Source: Lineus longissimus
Lineage: Eukaryota > Nemertea > Pilidiophora > Heteronemertea > Lineidae
Direction: 5' to 3'
Assembly: GCF_910592395.1 (NCBI RefSeq)
Contig: NC_088324.1
Span: 2,296,001 to 2,360,000, forward strand
Length of the DNA: 64,000 nt
In this document: piece by piece, positions 44,900-56,000 of the stretch
Numbering within the stretch: position 1 is the stretch's first letter
Layout: the number at the start of each line of letters is the position of its first letter
Translations under genes and position numbers: made by a program
Notes under the pieces: generated by a model
What the model saw: the letters and a program-made list of their open reading frames with translations, nothing else
Databases searched by the model: none
What the model was told of the DNA's origin: nothing

Positions 44900-45900
44900 T
44901 TTACGTTAAATGTAACCCAGTTTCATATTATTGGCTCGGACCGGTAAAACATATCAATTATGCCAAGAAAGTGCTTACAATTCCTCATTTTATTGTAAGA
45001 CGGGACAGTTCACTGCAAAAACTGCTCATAATTTCATGTTCACACAGGCTTAAGATCGCTGTTCGTAACACCCTGGCATTGAATACCAAAAACGTGGGAT
45101 GGGACACCCACCGTCTTCCACAAGAGCATTTTTGCCTCCGTGGAGAGATGGCCCACTGGACGAAAGGCCGGCAAAAAAGAAACCGATGGCAACGGAGAAT
45201 TCTTTCATTTACATGTTTTGGGCTCTTTAAATCACTACAAAGTGTGCTACCGCGAGACCAAATTCTCTACATTCTAAATTGGAACACCATCTAGATTCAA
45301 CGTAGGGGTACAATAAGGGTGTTTTTCCCAATACATATACATAACGATTTCTTAATTCCGAACGTAAACTTCCATTTAGATTACTCAACGCAAACATCGA
45401 TAAGCATTTGCAGCTCAGGCACATTCACACATATAAAGGGTGACATCATCAATTCCATAGGCAAACCGAGTAATCGGAGCCCATCGCTCATGTTAGTCCA
45501 GATACTAAGAAAACCATCTACAAAAATATTAAACAGCTTAGGGGACAACACACTGCCCTGCCTGGTCCCCTACTTACAGAGAATATGTGACTGAAATTGC
45601 CTTGACATTTAAAAACGGCTTTTCGATTTTTGTACCTCGTTTATAATAGTAACCAGCTACCAGCTTGGGTATTTTCCCCCAGAGTTTGAAAAAGAGACCA
45701 TCATGCCAAATAGAATCGAATCACTTTTAGCGTCTAAACTACATGCACATACCGTCGAACCAGAGTCAATAAAAGTTTCATACAGATCATAAGCAAAACC
45801 GCGCCCCTCACAGAATCCAAACTGACTCTTATGACTATCATCCTTGGGCAGGAGTAAAAGTTCCAACACTTTAGACAGTACCAGGCTTTAAAGGCCATAT
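44900..45900 (-). mobile_element. Decayed LINE reverse transcriptase
   Basis: On the minus strand, fragments in several frames follow the order of a LINE RT: HKSQFGFCEGRG and ACSLDAKSDSI (45657-45869, the region containing the first catalytic Asp), a '(G)DQAGQCVVP' remnant of the 'RQGS(V)LSP' loop near 45550, a 'DGF' block, a decayed active-site region near 45430-45480, and NLDGVPI near 45290. Many stops and frameshifts; long dead. The open plus frame 44842-45294 is probably its shadow. Confidence 0.5.
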
Positions 45901-46126
45901 ATCAAGGTTTGAAAACATGCCTGATACTCATGAAATATGTTGAGGGTTAAAAAAACAAGATCCCAGACATTAAAAAAATTCTAATAATAAAGTCATTATT
46001 TAGTTATTTCAATTTTCAATTTTAAACTATTTGAATTTCCCACCACACACAACTTTAGATTAGTTCCACATGTGGCCGCTAGGGATTTTTTGATGACGTA
46101 GATCAGGTCAGTCAGAACAAAGCAAG

Positions 46127-46279
46127 ATGGCTTCCGCATACAGTTCAGAGAGTGAGAGCAGTGAATTTGAGGATGTTTTGGTCGATACAGAAGGATATTT
46201 AAACGTTGAGCCGTACATGTTCGAGCCATTAATATCACTAGATCATAATGAGAGTGATCATTCGGACGAAAGTGATTAG
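46127..46279 (+). CDS. Small acidic ORF, possible P2X7-tail-like domain start
   Basis: A 50-residue ORF beginning MASAYSSESESSEFEDV, then an EPYMFEPL motif and an acidic SDHSDESD end. Invertebrate proteins with the P2X7 intracellular ('ballast') domain often begin with a Ser/Glu-rich stretch and a 'PY.FEP' motif before a 'R.GN..WC.C..C' block. Just downstream (46280-46500) fragments in shifted frames (RICG..., CRCITCMIF...) could be its decayed remains. Low confidence; may be chance. Confidence 0.25.
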   Translation: MASAYSSESESSEFEDVLVDTEGYLNVEPYMFEPLISLDHNESDHSDESD

Positions 46280-46673
46280 AATTTGTGGTTAATCAATTTG
46301 CATGGCAGACCTGCCGATATAGCAAAGAAGACATTGATAGACGGTTGCAGATGCATAACATGTATGATTTTTGAACAGACTAATGTCGCACAATATTGTT
46401 TCGCCTCGTCAGTGTTGTATCGCCAGTTATGTCATGACGCTGAACTACTATTGAAAAGTGACGGTATTATGCACAATCATCTTGACGTGACGATATAATG
46501 CCGTGCAACGTTAGATAGGCCTAGATGTCAGATGACAATAATCTGTCATTGACAGTGGCTGTCACTGACACTGACCTGTGTCGCTGTCACCTTGCTATGG
46601 CTGGAACACAAGAAGACACTATGCCGTATCACAGGCCCCAATAGGGCCTACACATTATGTATAACAACCGACC

Positions 46674-46979
46674 TCAGCAGCCTCGGGCATTAAATGCAAT
46701 TGACATGGTTGGAACAGCTGTTTTTAACAAGTGGCATTTAATATTCAGTTGGATGCAGATATCCGGCTTCATGTGATAATCCGTATCGATAAAGTGATCA
46801 CTGCAAAGTTTGGCCGAAGGCCCAGGCTTCCAACACTCCAAACGTTTGCACTTCCGAATCCACAGCTTCCTCCTCTCTCGTTCAACTGGCTTTGGAAATT
46901 CATGAAAATGGGTCCCATCCGTCATTCGATTGTTCTTTGTGCTATCCTTGACACAATTCGGAGCCACACAATACACCAT
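46674..46979 (-). CDS. THAP-domain zinc-finger protein exon
   Basis: A 101-codon ORF starting with MVYCVAPNC. It carries the complete C2CH signature of THAP domains: Cys4, Cys9, then Cys59 and His62 in KLCSDHF, with FHEFPKP at about 25-31, invariant-type Trp40 in RRKLWI, Pro54, and the terminal AVPT box at 88-91. THAP domains bind DNA and occur in host regulators and in P-element-type transposases. Only the domain is present; the frame stops ten residues after AVPT. Either a splice donor near the end was missed or this is a solo or broken exon. No partner exon recognised. Confidence 0.75.
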   Translation of the reverse strand: MVYCVAPNCVKDSTKNNRMTDGTHFHEFPKPVERERRKLWIRKCKRLECWKPGPSAKLCSDHFIDTDYHMKPDICIQLNIKCHLLKTAVPTMSIAFNARGC

Positions 46980-46989
46980 AGTGAATGAA

Positions 46990-48115
46990 ACACATTACTT
47001 CCAGGTGTGCATAATTAATTAAGGCCCTCCTGATTTTATGATTGCATGACATGTACAGATAACCTGATCTACATCACAACTTTTGCTGAACCCGCCGCCT
47101 GGCTCTAACAAGCCAGTTGCTAGCCTGATCAGGTAATCAAGTTGTCAAACACATAATTGGCTATATCTTCAAAATGGATGGAGCTAATTGCATTTGGTTT
47201 TCTGTATTGTATAAAGTGTTAGGTACACTTTTGAAATCGTCTTACAGCAGAAAATGGCAAAAAACCTTGATATATGGCCTTTAAGTAATTGGCCTATAAT
47301 TACTCGATACATTTTGGTCCAATGATGATTTCTTCAAGACAGGTATAATGATGCCGGTTGGAAAGGATTCTGGAAAAACATGTCAGTTGAAAATAAAAGA
47401 CACCAGATGACCGATGCAGTTCCTTAACTTCGTTGAATCAGCGTGTGACAGATGCTCAGTAGTGATACCGTCACATCCAGGGGGAGGCATTACGCCTGAG
47501 TTGTTTTTGAAGGAGCACGATTTGATTGCAGCTCATGCAAGAGTGATCCCTATCGCGTACACATGGGACTCATAAATTTATCAATAACACAAGATATCCG
47601 CCTTTGCTCACTATTATATTGTGACATGGGGATGGATAGGTGGCGTCAGCGCGGCAGATGGAAGGTATCTTACATACAGGGTGGTACAGAAAAAACGCAA
47701 CCGGATACTTCCACTACCAAGTGGTTAAAAGCATGATACCAAGATGGCCCAATTTGATTCAGTAGTTTTTGTTTTAGAGCCTATTCTGTGAAGCACAGAG
47801 AGACTTCATTCGCGCATAGGAAAAATCGAACTGTGCCGGGCAATTGAACTTAGTAAGTAGATGGATTAAGTGTTAGGTAATAATACTGATATGAGTTATG
47901 TTTTTTCTGCATTGAACCTGGCCAAGGGATTCCAACCTTGCATCACAAAAACGTCTCTACAACAAAAACGACTAAACGGAATCAGTAGATCTTGATATCA
48001 TTCTTCTTCAAGAAAGATTCCGCATTCACTGGTATCAATGTTTTTAACCCCCTGGTGGTGGAAATATATTTTCTGGACTACACTCTATTGAGGTAAACAG
48101 GGGCTAAGACCCGCA
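46990..48115. other. No convincing gene
   Basis: Unassigned AT-rich sequence upstream of the THAP ORF. No recognisable coding or RNA feature. Confidence 0.4.
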
Positions 48116-48119
48116 CCAC

Positions 48120-48330
48120 ACAAAAGAGTAGATCTCAAGATCGAAACCATGACCAAAGCACTACACAACCCGATTGAGGAGTAAATATCAAGACTCAACC
48201 CATGACTAACGTACTGCGCCAACCCATTGAAGAAAATATATCAAGACTCGAACCCATCACCAAAGCAGTGCACCACGAAATTGAAGAGAATATTTCAAGA
48301 ATCTATCCCATGACCAAAGAACTTTAAAAC
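48120..48330. repeat. ~58-bp tandem repeat, ~3.5 diverged copies
   Basis: The unit contains atcaagactc(g)aacccatgac, caaag(c)a.t.caccaa and cccattgaagaga blocks. It abuts the partial MITE at 48320. Confidence 0.6.
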
Positions 48331-48540
48331 GCCCCCGATCGCTAAATTAGCAAAAAATCTGCATTATTATTCATCAAATAATTTCTTTTTTTTGTAGACT
48401 TGTCCCAGCAAACCACTTTTCAATACCTCTCCAAATATGCACTTGACAGTTAAAAACATACTCACATCTAATTCATTGAATTGAATTGATAGGTCTGGAT
48501 CCTCCAAACTATGTATATCTAATGGTGGTCTTGTGTCTGT
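48320..48540. mobile_element. Partial, diverged copy 3 of the gagacaagaccac MITE
   Basis: It matches the 14460-14650 half of copy 1 (ttagcaaaa, catcaaataatttct, tgtagacttg, caatacctctccaaatatg, gttaaaaacat) and ends near gtggtcttgtgtctg. The other half is missing. Confidence 0.65.
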
Positions 48541-48835
48541 TCTATGACAGCCCATAAAGGCCACCATTTTGGATCCGTTATTTCATGATTCGTGGAGTTG
48601 AGCACGGGGGCATGCAGAGACCAGAATCATAGCGATCGAGCAGCTTGGAAAAGATCCACCTAAAGTAAACACGTATTACTCTTTGGCTTAAGAGTGTTTT
48701 CCATAGGTTTTGTGGTTATTAATCTGTAATTCCGATATTATCTTCACGCGCCTGTGACACCTCGTTGTGTAATGATGTTGGCGGAGGAAATTTCGTTCGC
48801 TCTGCCTGAATTATATCCGCACTGAAATTTTACAA

Positions 48836-49111
48836 ATGGCAGACAACCGTGAACAACCAATCCGTGTAAACCGTGAACAAGTAGTCCGTCTCGACGGCCT
48901 CCGAGCGACATGCGCAGTGTTTTGCTGTGACGGGTCACAAATAAAGTGGACCCGGTGTAACATCTGTGGTTGTTCCCAAGCATTGCTGTGTTTCTATACA
49001 AAATACATCTTGAGAGACCATGAAAAACTTGTCGATGCATCTTTAAGTGCTTCCGAGAGTAAGGGACACTCAAAATTGTTATTCCTGGTAAGGCCCAACA
49101 ATGAAAACTAA
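48836..49111 (+). CDS. Unrecognised Cys-rich ORF
   Basis: 91 codons, MADNREQPIRVNREQVVRL, then five cysteines around CAVFCCDGSQIKWTRCNICG. The CxxC and CxxxCC spacing hints at a zinc-binding element, perhaps a transposon-derived finger. The start repeats VNREQ/DNREQ, suggesting a short internal duplication in the DNA (gtgaacaa). No family recognised; may be chance. Confidence 0.2.
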   Translation: MADNREQPIRVNREQVVRLDGLRATCAVFCCDGSQIKWTRCNICGCSQALLCFYTKYILRDHEKLVDASLSASESKGHSKLLFLVRPNNEN

Positions 49112-49749
49112 GATCCTACCAAAGGCAGGTAAAACAATTTCGCGCCCTTTTGTGTATGTTGGTAGTGTAATTTAGGTCAGCTGATTTGAGTAATTATATG
49201 CACTGCCAAGCGTACTCAGAGCTCTCTCTCAAGTAGACAATTGAATTTTGGGGGAAAAAATGTTCACTCGCGAAAATATTCTGCCGCGAATACGTCCATC
49301 ATTCGACATTCACGAGTTTTTTTCGCGCGAAAATGTTCCATTCTACAGTAAATTGACAAACCAAAAATGTTAGAATGTATATCAGACCAACTTGATGATA
49401 AATCGAAGAAACGAGTGATAGTTCGGTAAATCAATTTTACATTACCATGTTTTAAATGACAGCCTTACCGAACCGATACAGTGCGGAGGTCCGTGGTTGA
49501 ATCGTGTTCAGACTTTTTCGTCCGAATATTTTATAGGCTGATCTCTGGATGCTTTCACTCGATGTGCACCCTACGGTGTCTGCAAAGCGTGCCTCGCTTT
49601 CGATTCGTGCACTGGAGGTAATGGCTATATTCAGTAGAAGATCATAATGTACATCACGAACATTCCCGAGAGTTAAACAATGTATCATGAATGTTTGCAT
49701 TAGGGATGTTTTCTATATTATAACATTCACCACTTAAAGTGCGATGGGT

Positions 49750-50025
49750 TTATCGCACAAGAGTCTTATTATAACTTGCTGTCATAGACTTGTTTGTTCG
49801 TGACGTCAGAGGAAAGTAAAGTCTAGTGAACACTCCAATGCCCAGAGTAGAAAGCATGACAAGAATAAACAGAGTCCTATTGAGAATTAGTTGTGATGTG
49901 GGTAGCGCTCGCATTGGCTCCACAAGCGGCGTAGTTTGTTCTAGTTCAGTGTCGGCTTCCGATCTGTCCTGTTTTTTCCCGGGACCTTTACTAACTGCTG
50001 TCCTGGCTCCGCTTCTCACCTGCGC
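49750..50025 (-). CDS. SLC47A: MATE terminal exon l
   Basis: 91 codons plus stop: AQVRSGARTAVSKG, a cytoplasmic Lys/Glu-rich linker, then the last TM (LILNRTLFILVMLSTLGIGV) and an extracellular tail with NKS and NKT. Acceptor TTTCTTTCTTTCTAAAG, next to a GTC repeat (50049-50098). No clear AATAAA was identified downstream. Confidence 0.9.
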   Translation of the reverse strand, partial: AQVRSGARTAVSKGPGKKQDRSEADTELEQTTPLVEPMRALPTSQLILNRTLFILVMLSTLGIGVFTRLYFPLTSRTNKSMTASYNKTLVR

Positions 50026-50056
50026 CTTTAGAAAGAAAGAAACAATTGACGACGAC

Positions 50057-50099
<43 letters not shown>

Positions 50100-53000
50100 T
50101 GTTTTCTTAAAGATATTTGGCTGAGGATCTTGATTTCAAAATCATCTTTAATGAATGTTTGATAGTCTGAGCAGAACATCGTTGTCAAGAAGATCATTTG
50201 GATTGAAATACTCCAATATTCTGTCGTCAAGGCTGTCGTCTTTAGTCATGTATTGTTGGTGGAAGAGGGTGGTCTACTGAGGGCTAACAATCGCTGGCCA
50301 TCAGCAGAGTCTATCGGAGGCCTATTCTATAACCAACTATCCACCATAAACAGAAATAACTGCTTTTTTAACTTACAGTTTCTGCTTCCTTTTCCCAGTT
50401 TGTGCGATACACAGCAATAGTGTACAGTAATACTTCACAGCCAATCGATAAAGTCATTCCCCACCAAAACCCTGCGAAAATAAAATATATATTTAATTAC
50501 TTTGTAACTTTTAGAAAAGATCGTACGCTATTTGAAACCTTTCGAAGTACGTTTTACCTGTGGGACGCCAGCGAAGCATACCACGAACAGGTGGGCACAT
50601 TCTAAGCCACAGTATTTCCATCTAAAATGTATTGGGCATCGCCATGTCACGCAACATGAACTTTAGCCAGGGTATTTATATGCGGTGCTCTCATCAATAG
50701 GAGATCAGTGTTGTGTGTCGGACATTGCCAGATCGAAAAAATGATATTTATTGCCTTGTTTTGCATAGAGACATACTATGTTTCCATCCAACTTGTTTAA
50801 AGACACATTATCGACCGATTGCCTTTAGTTCATGCTCGCGTGATTGTTATTGGTAGCATGTACAGTTGTTGACCATTTCAATATGGCAACGTTGTTTTAC
50901 CTGCTGTTTTAAACTTTGTGAGCAGCAATAACGAGATCCCCATTGGTAAACCTACTACATACATCCCGATGAATATGATAAGTGCTGCCGTAGCCTGCCG
51001 ACCACACCCTCGTAATACACCAGTTGATATGCCCTTCAATCATAAAAATTTGCATTATAAAACAACCTAAATCTAGAGGTAAAAACTGATCAAAACATTA
51101 AAAAATCTTACATTAAGATAAAAATACATTGAAATATAATTATTTTAGTTGATATATTTTCCATTAGATGACACACTGTCGACGAAAACTTGCCCACTTC
51201 GTTCCAATTTCGACACAAGGATGTAATATCAGTGTTTTATATGCACCTGTGTGTAACCCTCCTGTCATGGTATATAAATATTGCAAATCAAGCCATAGAA
51301 TAGTAAATGTTCTTACCTGACAAATTATTTGACTATTCTATGGCTTGACGTGCAATACAAGCTAATACACGGGCCTTTAAAATTCTGCCTGAAAGTCATC
51401 AAAATATTAATTTGTAATGAGGCATGAATTATTTCGGCATAACCCAATCAGGTTATTTAAATAATACTGTTTTCTTATAAAGGAATACAAACAAGCTAAT
51501 CAAGAATCTGATTTCATGTTGATTAGGACAAAACGATTGCATGTATTTTGTCTGTTTTACATGCGTTGTGTGTAGCGGTAATGTGACTGTGTATGTGTAT
51601 ACATAGGCCAATCTCTTCTTACATTAATTTTGTCAACAATTTTTTCTAAAGCAGTGTTCTCATTCCAACTTTCCACTCTCACTCACTTAGGTTCACAATT
51701 ACATGGTTTCCCTACGAAAACAAAAACTAATTGTTCGAATGGTTTCTTGTAACCATAACAGAGAAACTCTTCCTGAAGGGATGACATGACGAGATTCAGC
51801 AACTAGTATCATCACACCTCTGACGCCCAACTTCTCACTAAAGTGATGAGATGACGAAGTTCAGCAATTAGTATCATTACACCTCTGATGCCCATCTTCT
51901 CACTAAAGTGATGAGATGACGAGATTCAGCAACTAGTATCATCACACCTCTGACTCCCATCTTCTCACTGAAGTGATGAGATGACGAAGTTTAGCAATTA
52001 GTATCATCACACCTCTGACGCCCAACTTCTCACTACTGACGCCCAACTTCTCACTAAAGTGATGAGATGACGAATGTCAGCAATTAGTATCATTACACAT
52101 CTGACGCCCAACTTCTCACTAAAGTGATGAGATGACGAAATTCAGCAATTAGTATCATAACACCTCTGACCCCCAACTTCTAACTAAAGTGATGAGATGA
52201 CGAAGTTCAGCAATTAGAATCATCACACCTCTGCCGCCCAACTTCTCACTACAGTGATGAGATGACGAATGTCAGCAATTAGTATCATCACACCTCTGAC
52301 GCCCAACTTCTCACTAAAGTGATGAGATGACGAAGTTCAGCAATTAGTATCATTACACCTCTGACACCCAACTTCTCACTAAAGTGATGAGATGACGAAA
52401 TTCAGCAATTAGTATCATAACACCTCTGACCCCCAACTTCTCACTAAAGTGATGAGATGACGAAGTTCAGCAATTAGTATCATCACACCTCTGACGCCCA
52501 ACTTCTCACTAAAGTGATGAGATGACGAATGTCAGCAATTAGTATCATCACACCTCTGACGCCCAACTTCTCACTAAAGTGATGAGATGACGAAGTTCAG
52601 CAATTAGTATCATCACACCTCTGACCCAATTATCCAAAAAGATCAATTAAATGAATTTTGTTACTATTTGTAATCTAGGAATTTCAAATTTGAAAGTTAC
52701 AATCGAGCGAATCGCTAATAATCTCTACCCCGAAGAAATGAGGTCATATGATCAGTGGGAGGAAGCGGAAATACACTTCATGTCTGAAGACCTTAAGAAG
52801 ACACGCGATTTCAATTTGACTATTGAAAAGTATTATGGTGATGATAACTATTTTGGGTTGTGGATTGACTTGCAAACCACAGAAGATAACAATTTACATG
52901 GTTTCACGCTTGCTAAGGGTACATAGTTGTACATTCTGCATTCTGCTTGCATTTCAAGCTTTGCTTGCATTTACCTAAGAATCGTTTATAAAATTTACAT

Positions 53001-56000
53001 TTTTAGTTCATAAACTTGACACCAGATGGCGCTTTTAGTGCATAAAAATGACACCAGGTGGGTATCCAATATGGTTTAACAGTAGAATAGGACTTCTGTT
53101 TTAATTGGTCGTGGGCATAGACATATGGTAACCTTAATTCCACAATAATTTCCACACAGAAGACATGAGTTCATATCACAGTCTGGTCTGGTGAAAGATT
53201 TAGTTTCACGAGTATCTAGTATTTGGCATTCGCCAGTTGCTAAGGAATACTACTTCCTTGTAACGGCGCTCATACCAGGAGCAACGTTGCTATCAAAGCT
53301 GCATGCTCAAATAGTAGCTTGGCAACGAGATAACACCCCTGGCCTGTCTGGAAAGTCTTACATAGATAAGGGAAATCCCAGTGTACATCATACCCTAGTA
53401 TTCGTAAAAAGTGGTAAGATTAGAAAGGGCCTATTTTCTTAAATTAAATTTAGGAAAGTCTTACTTTCTCTTACATGCCTTTTCCTATTACTTATCTTTC
53501 ATATGGCAAGGGAGTGATATAGAAGCTGGTGTCACCAAAACTGTGGCCAATGGGGGGAATGGTTAAATTACAGAAAGGAAGAGTTTGTTGACTGTGTTAT
53601 TTGTATGAAGGGGTAGCAATTGCACATTCTACTATGGCCGAGATATACACTTGTTAATGGCGGTCGATTGGAATCACCCTACATGTATATAACAAAGAAC
53701 ACGGTCAATGGACGCATCATCCCTGTAAAATTCCAAGGTACTCACCGCAGTACAATCGAATACGTGAAACAGTGACAATATTGGTAACAGACTCGCTGTA
53801 TACTCTATCACTTCACTGAAACAGAATGTTGAAAAACAATTGATAATCTTTTAACCAAGGTTGTCTATGTTCCTGGCAAATATCTTTCCACATTCGGTGA
53901 TGTCACAGTGAACTCTATGCAATACCGAAGCAGAGGGTGCAGCACATTCGCCGCGTAATGTTCCCCACGTGACGTCACATTCTTCGACCTGGGAAGAAAT
54001 GCACACTAAACAAGTAACAACATTGCCTTAGCTATTTACCTGCAGAATAATATTAATAACTTCTTTATACTGCTAGAAAATCTCGTATAGATTTCGCAAA
54101 CATTCTTGTCCATCGAGGTTCCCCAAACAAAACATTCTTGACCAACCTTTTCATTACGACCCAATATATTTTTGCTACATCATAACACTCACCTATCACT
54201 TGAAAATATCTTGGGAATTTGGAACCTTAAGATATTGAGAAGCAGCATGATAATGACACTCATACTCAAAGCTAACGTGTACGCACTGACAATTGCTCGC
54301 TTCGCCTGGGCGGGATTGTTCGCACCTAACAGCTGTCCAACACGGACGGACGTACCGACGCCCACTCCAATAGGAGCCTGAATGAAAGAACATTAATTGC
54401 AATCATGTTGTCATCAGTAAACGGTTGCCTCATGAACGGCGGCCGAATATTCGAGGCCGACCAGTAGCTCTTTCCGATGGACTGGTTGGTAAACAACCAG
54501 CTTGTTAAATATAGCCGCTCGATCTTACATTACAAGACAATGCAATATTAAATGCACATGCAGGTTCGATCACACAGCACATGACAATACATATATATAA
54601 GACTGGTTAAATTGGAAATGCCATACGTTACTAGTATTATGATAATAATGATATGACTATATGTTAATCAGGTGAGAATCGATATGTCCTAGTATTGGTA
54701 AGTGTTTACAGTTGAGTTGAATTCTTGTGTTGTTTTCTGCTGACGATGAGTTGAGACATGAGGATGAGGCAAAAAAACCTTGGCATGGAGCAAAGCTGAA
54801 CCAGATAACATATTGAATTATGAGCAGAATCCTAGAATCTTAGCGAGAAACTAAATCGTATCGATGTACCGATGGGTGCCATAATTTGTAATGATTATTT
54901 TTGTACAACTTATTGTGAACAAATAGAACGATTTCATGACGATATAAAAACAGCTTGTATGTGTGCTAGTAATGAAACTATTCCTGTAAGTGAACGAGTA
55001 CAAGGGAGACCTCCGGGTAGAGCTGGGTGGAGTGAGGAAGTAAATGAGAGTAAACAAAGGGCTTTATTTTGGCACCATATGTGGAAGGAAAACGGCAAAC
55101 CACGTCAAGGGGTTGTAGCTGATGTACGCCGTCACACAAGGGCACACTATCACCAAGCTGTTAAGAGAAATAAGAAAAACCAAGACAGAGTATAGCTGCC
55201 AACAAATTAGCAGAGTCTCTTGGCAATAATAATAACAGTGAATTTTGGAAAGGAGTAAACAAAAGTCAAAGGGTCCGACAGAGTTCTTCCAAATAATATG
55301 GATGATAAAAGGGGCAGAGAAGCCAGAGCAGTGTGTAGCAATGCCCACATTAATATCTCTTTTCAGGTCGTTCATTTCATTTGCATAGTATGATACCGAA
55401 TTGTATAGCCTCTTAAAGTTAATACCGAACAGTTCCGAACAGTTCACAGCTCTGTGAACTGTTCGGTAATAAATTTAAGAGGCTATACAATTCGGTATCA
55501 TACAATGCAAATGAAATGAACGACCTGAAAAGATGCTATACAATTCGGTATCATACAATGCAAATGAAATGAACGACCTGAAAAGATGCTATACAATTCG
55601 GTATCATACAATGCAAATGAAATGAACGACCTGAAAAGATATATCAATGTGGGCAGTGTAGCAATGCCCACATTGATATCTCTTTTCAGGTCGTTCATTT
55701 CATTTGCATTGTATGACACCGAATTGTGTAGCCTCTTAAAGTTATTACCGAACAGTTCACAGCATGCGCGAGGTGGTGGTTGCATTTTTATGTTTCGCAG
55801 TGCTAAAGGTTTGTTTATCGAGAGTTATTGGCGAAGGATTAGGTCTGATTTCGATAGTTTAAGGATAGTTAGCGTAGCGTGAGTCTGTTGAGTGTAGAAT
55901 ATTTGGGTCGACGATAGGCTCTGTGGTGCGGTACCAGTAGTGCAGCTAGCCCACGTGTGCCCACTGCATAAGGGTGATGAAAAATCATCCACGAACAATT

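Noticed and set aside
51767-52640. CRISPR-like regular repeats
   Set aside because: The units are contiguous ~65-bp tandem copies without unique spacers, in an animal intron; a minisatellite.
54172-54381. Plus-strand 69-codon ORF
   Set aside because: Antisense shadow of MATE exon h, which is supported by splice sites and phase.
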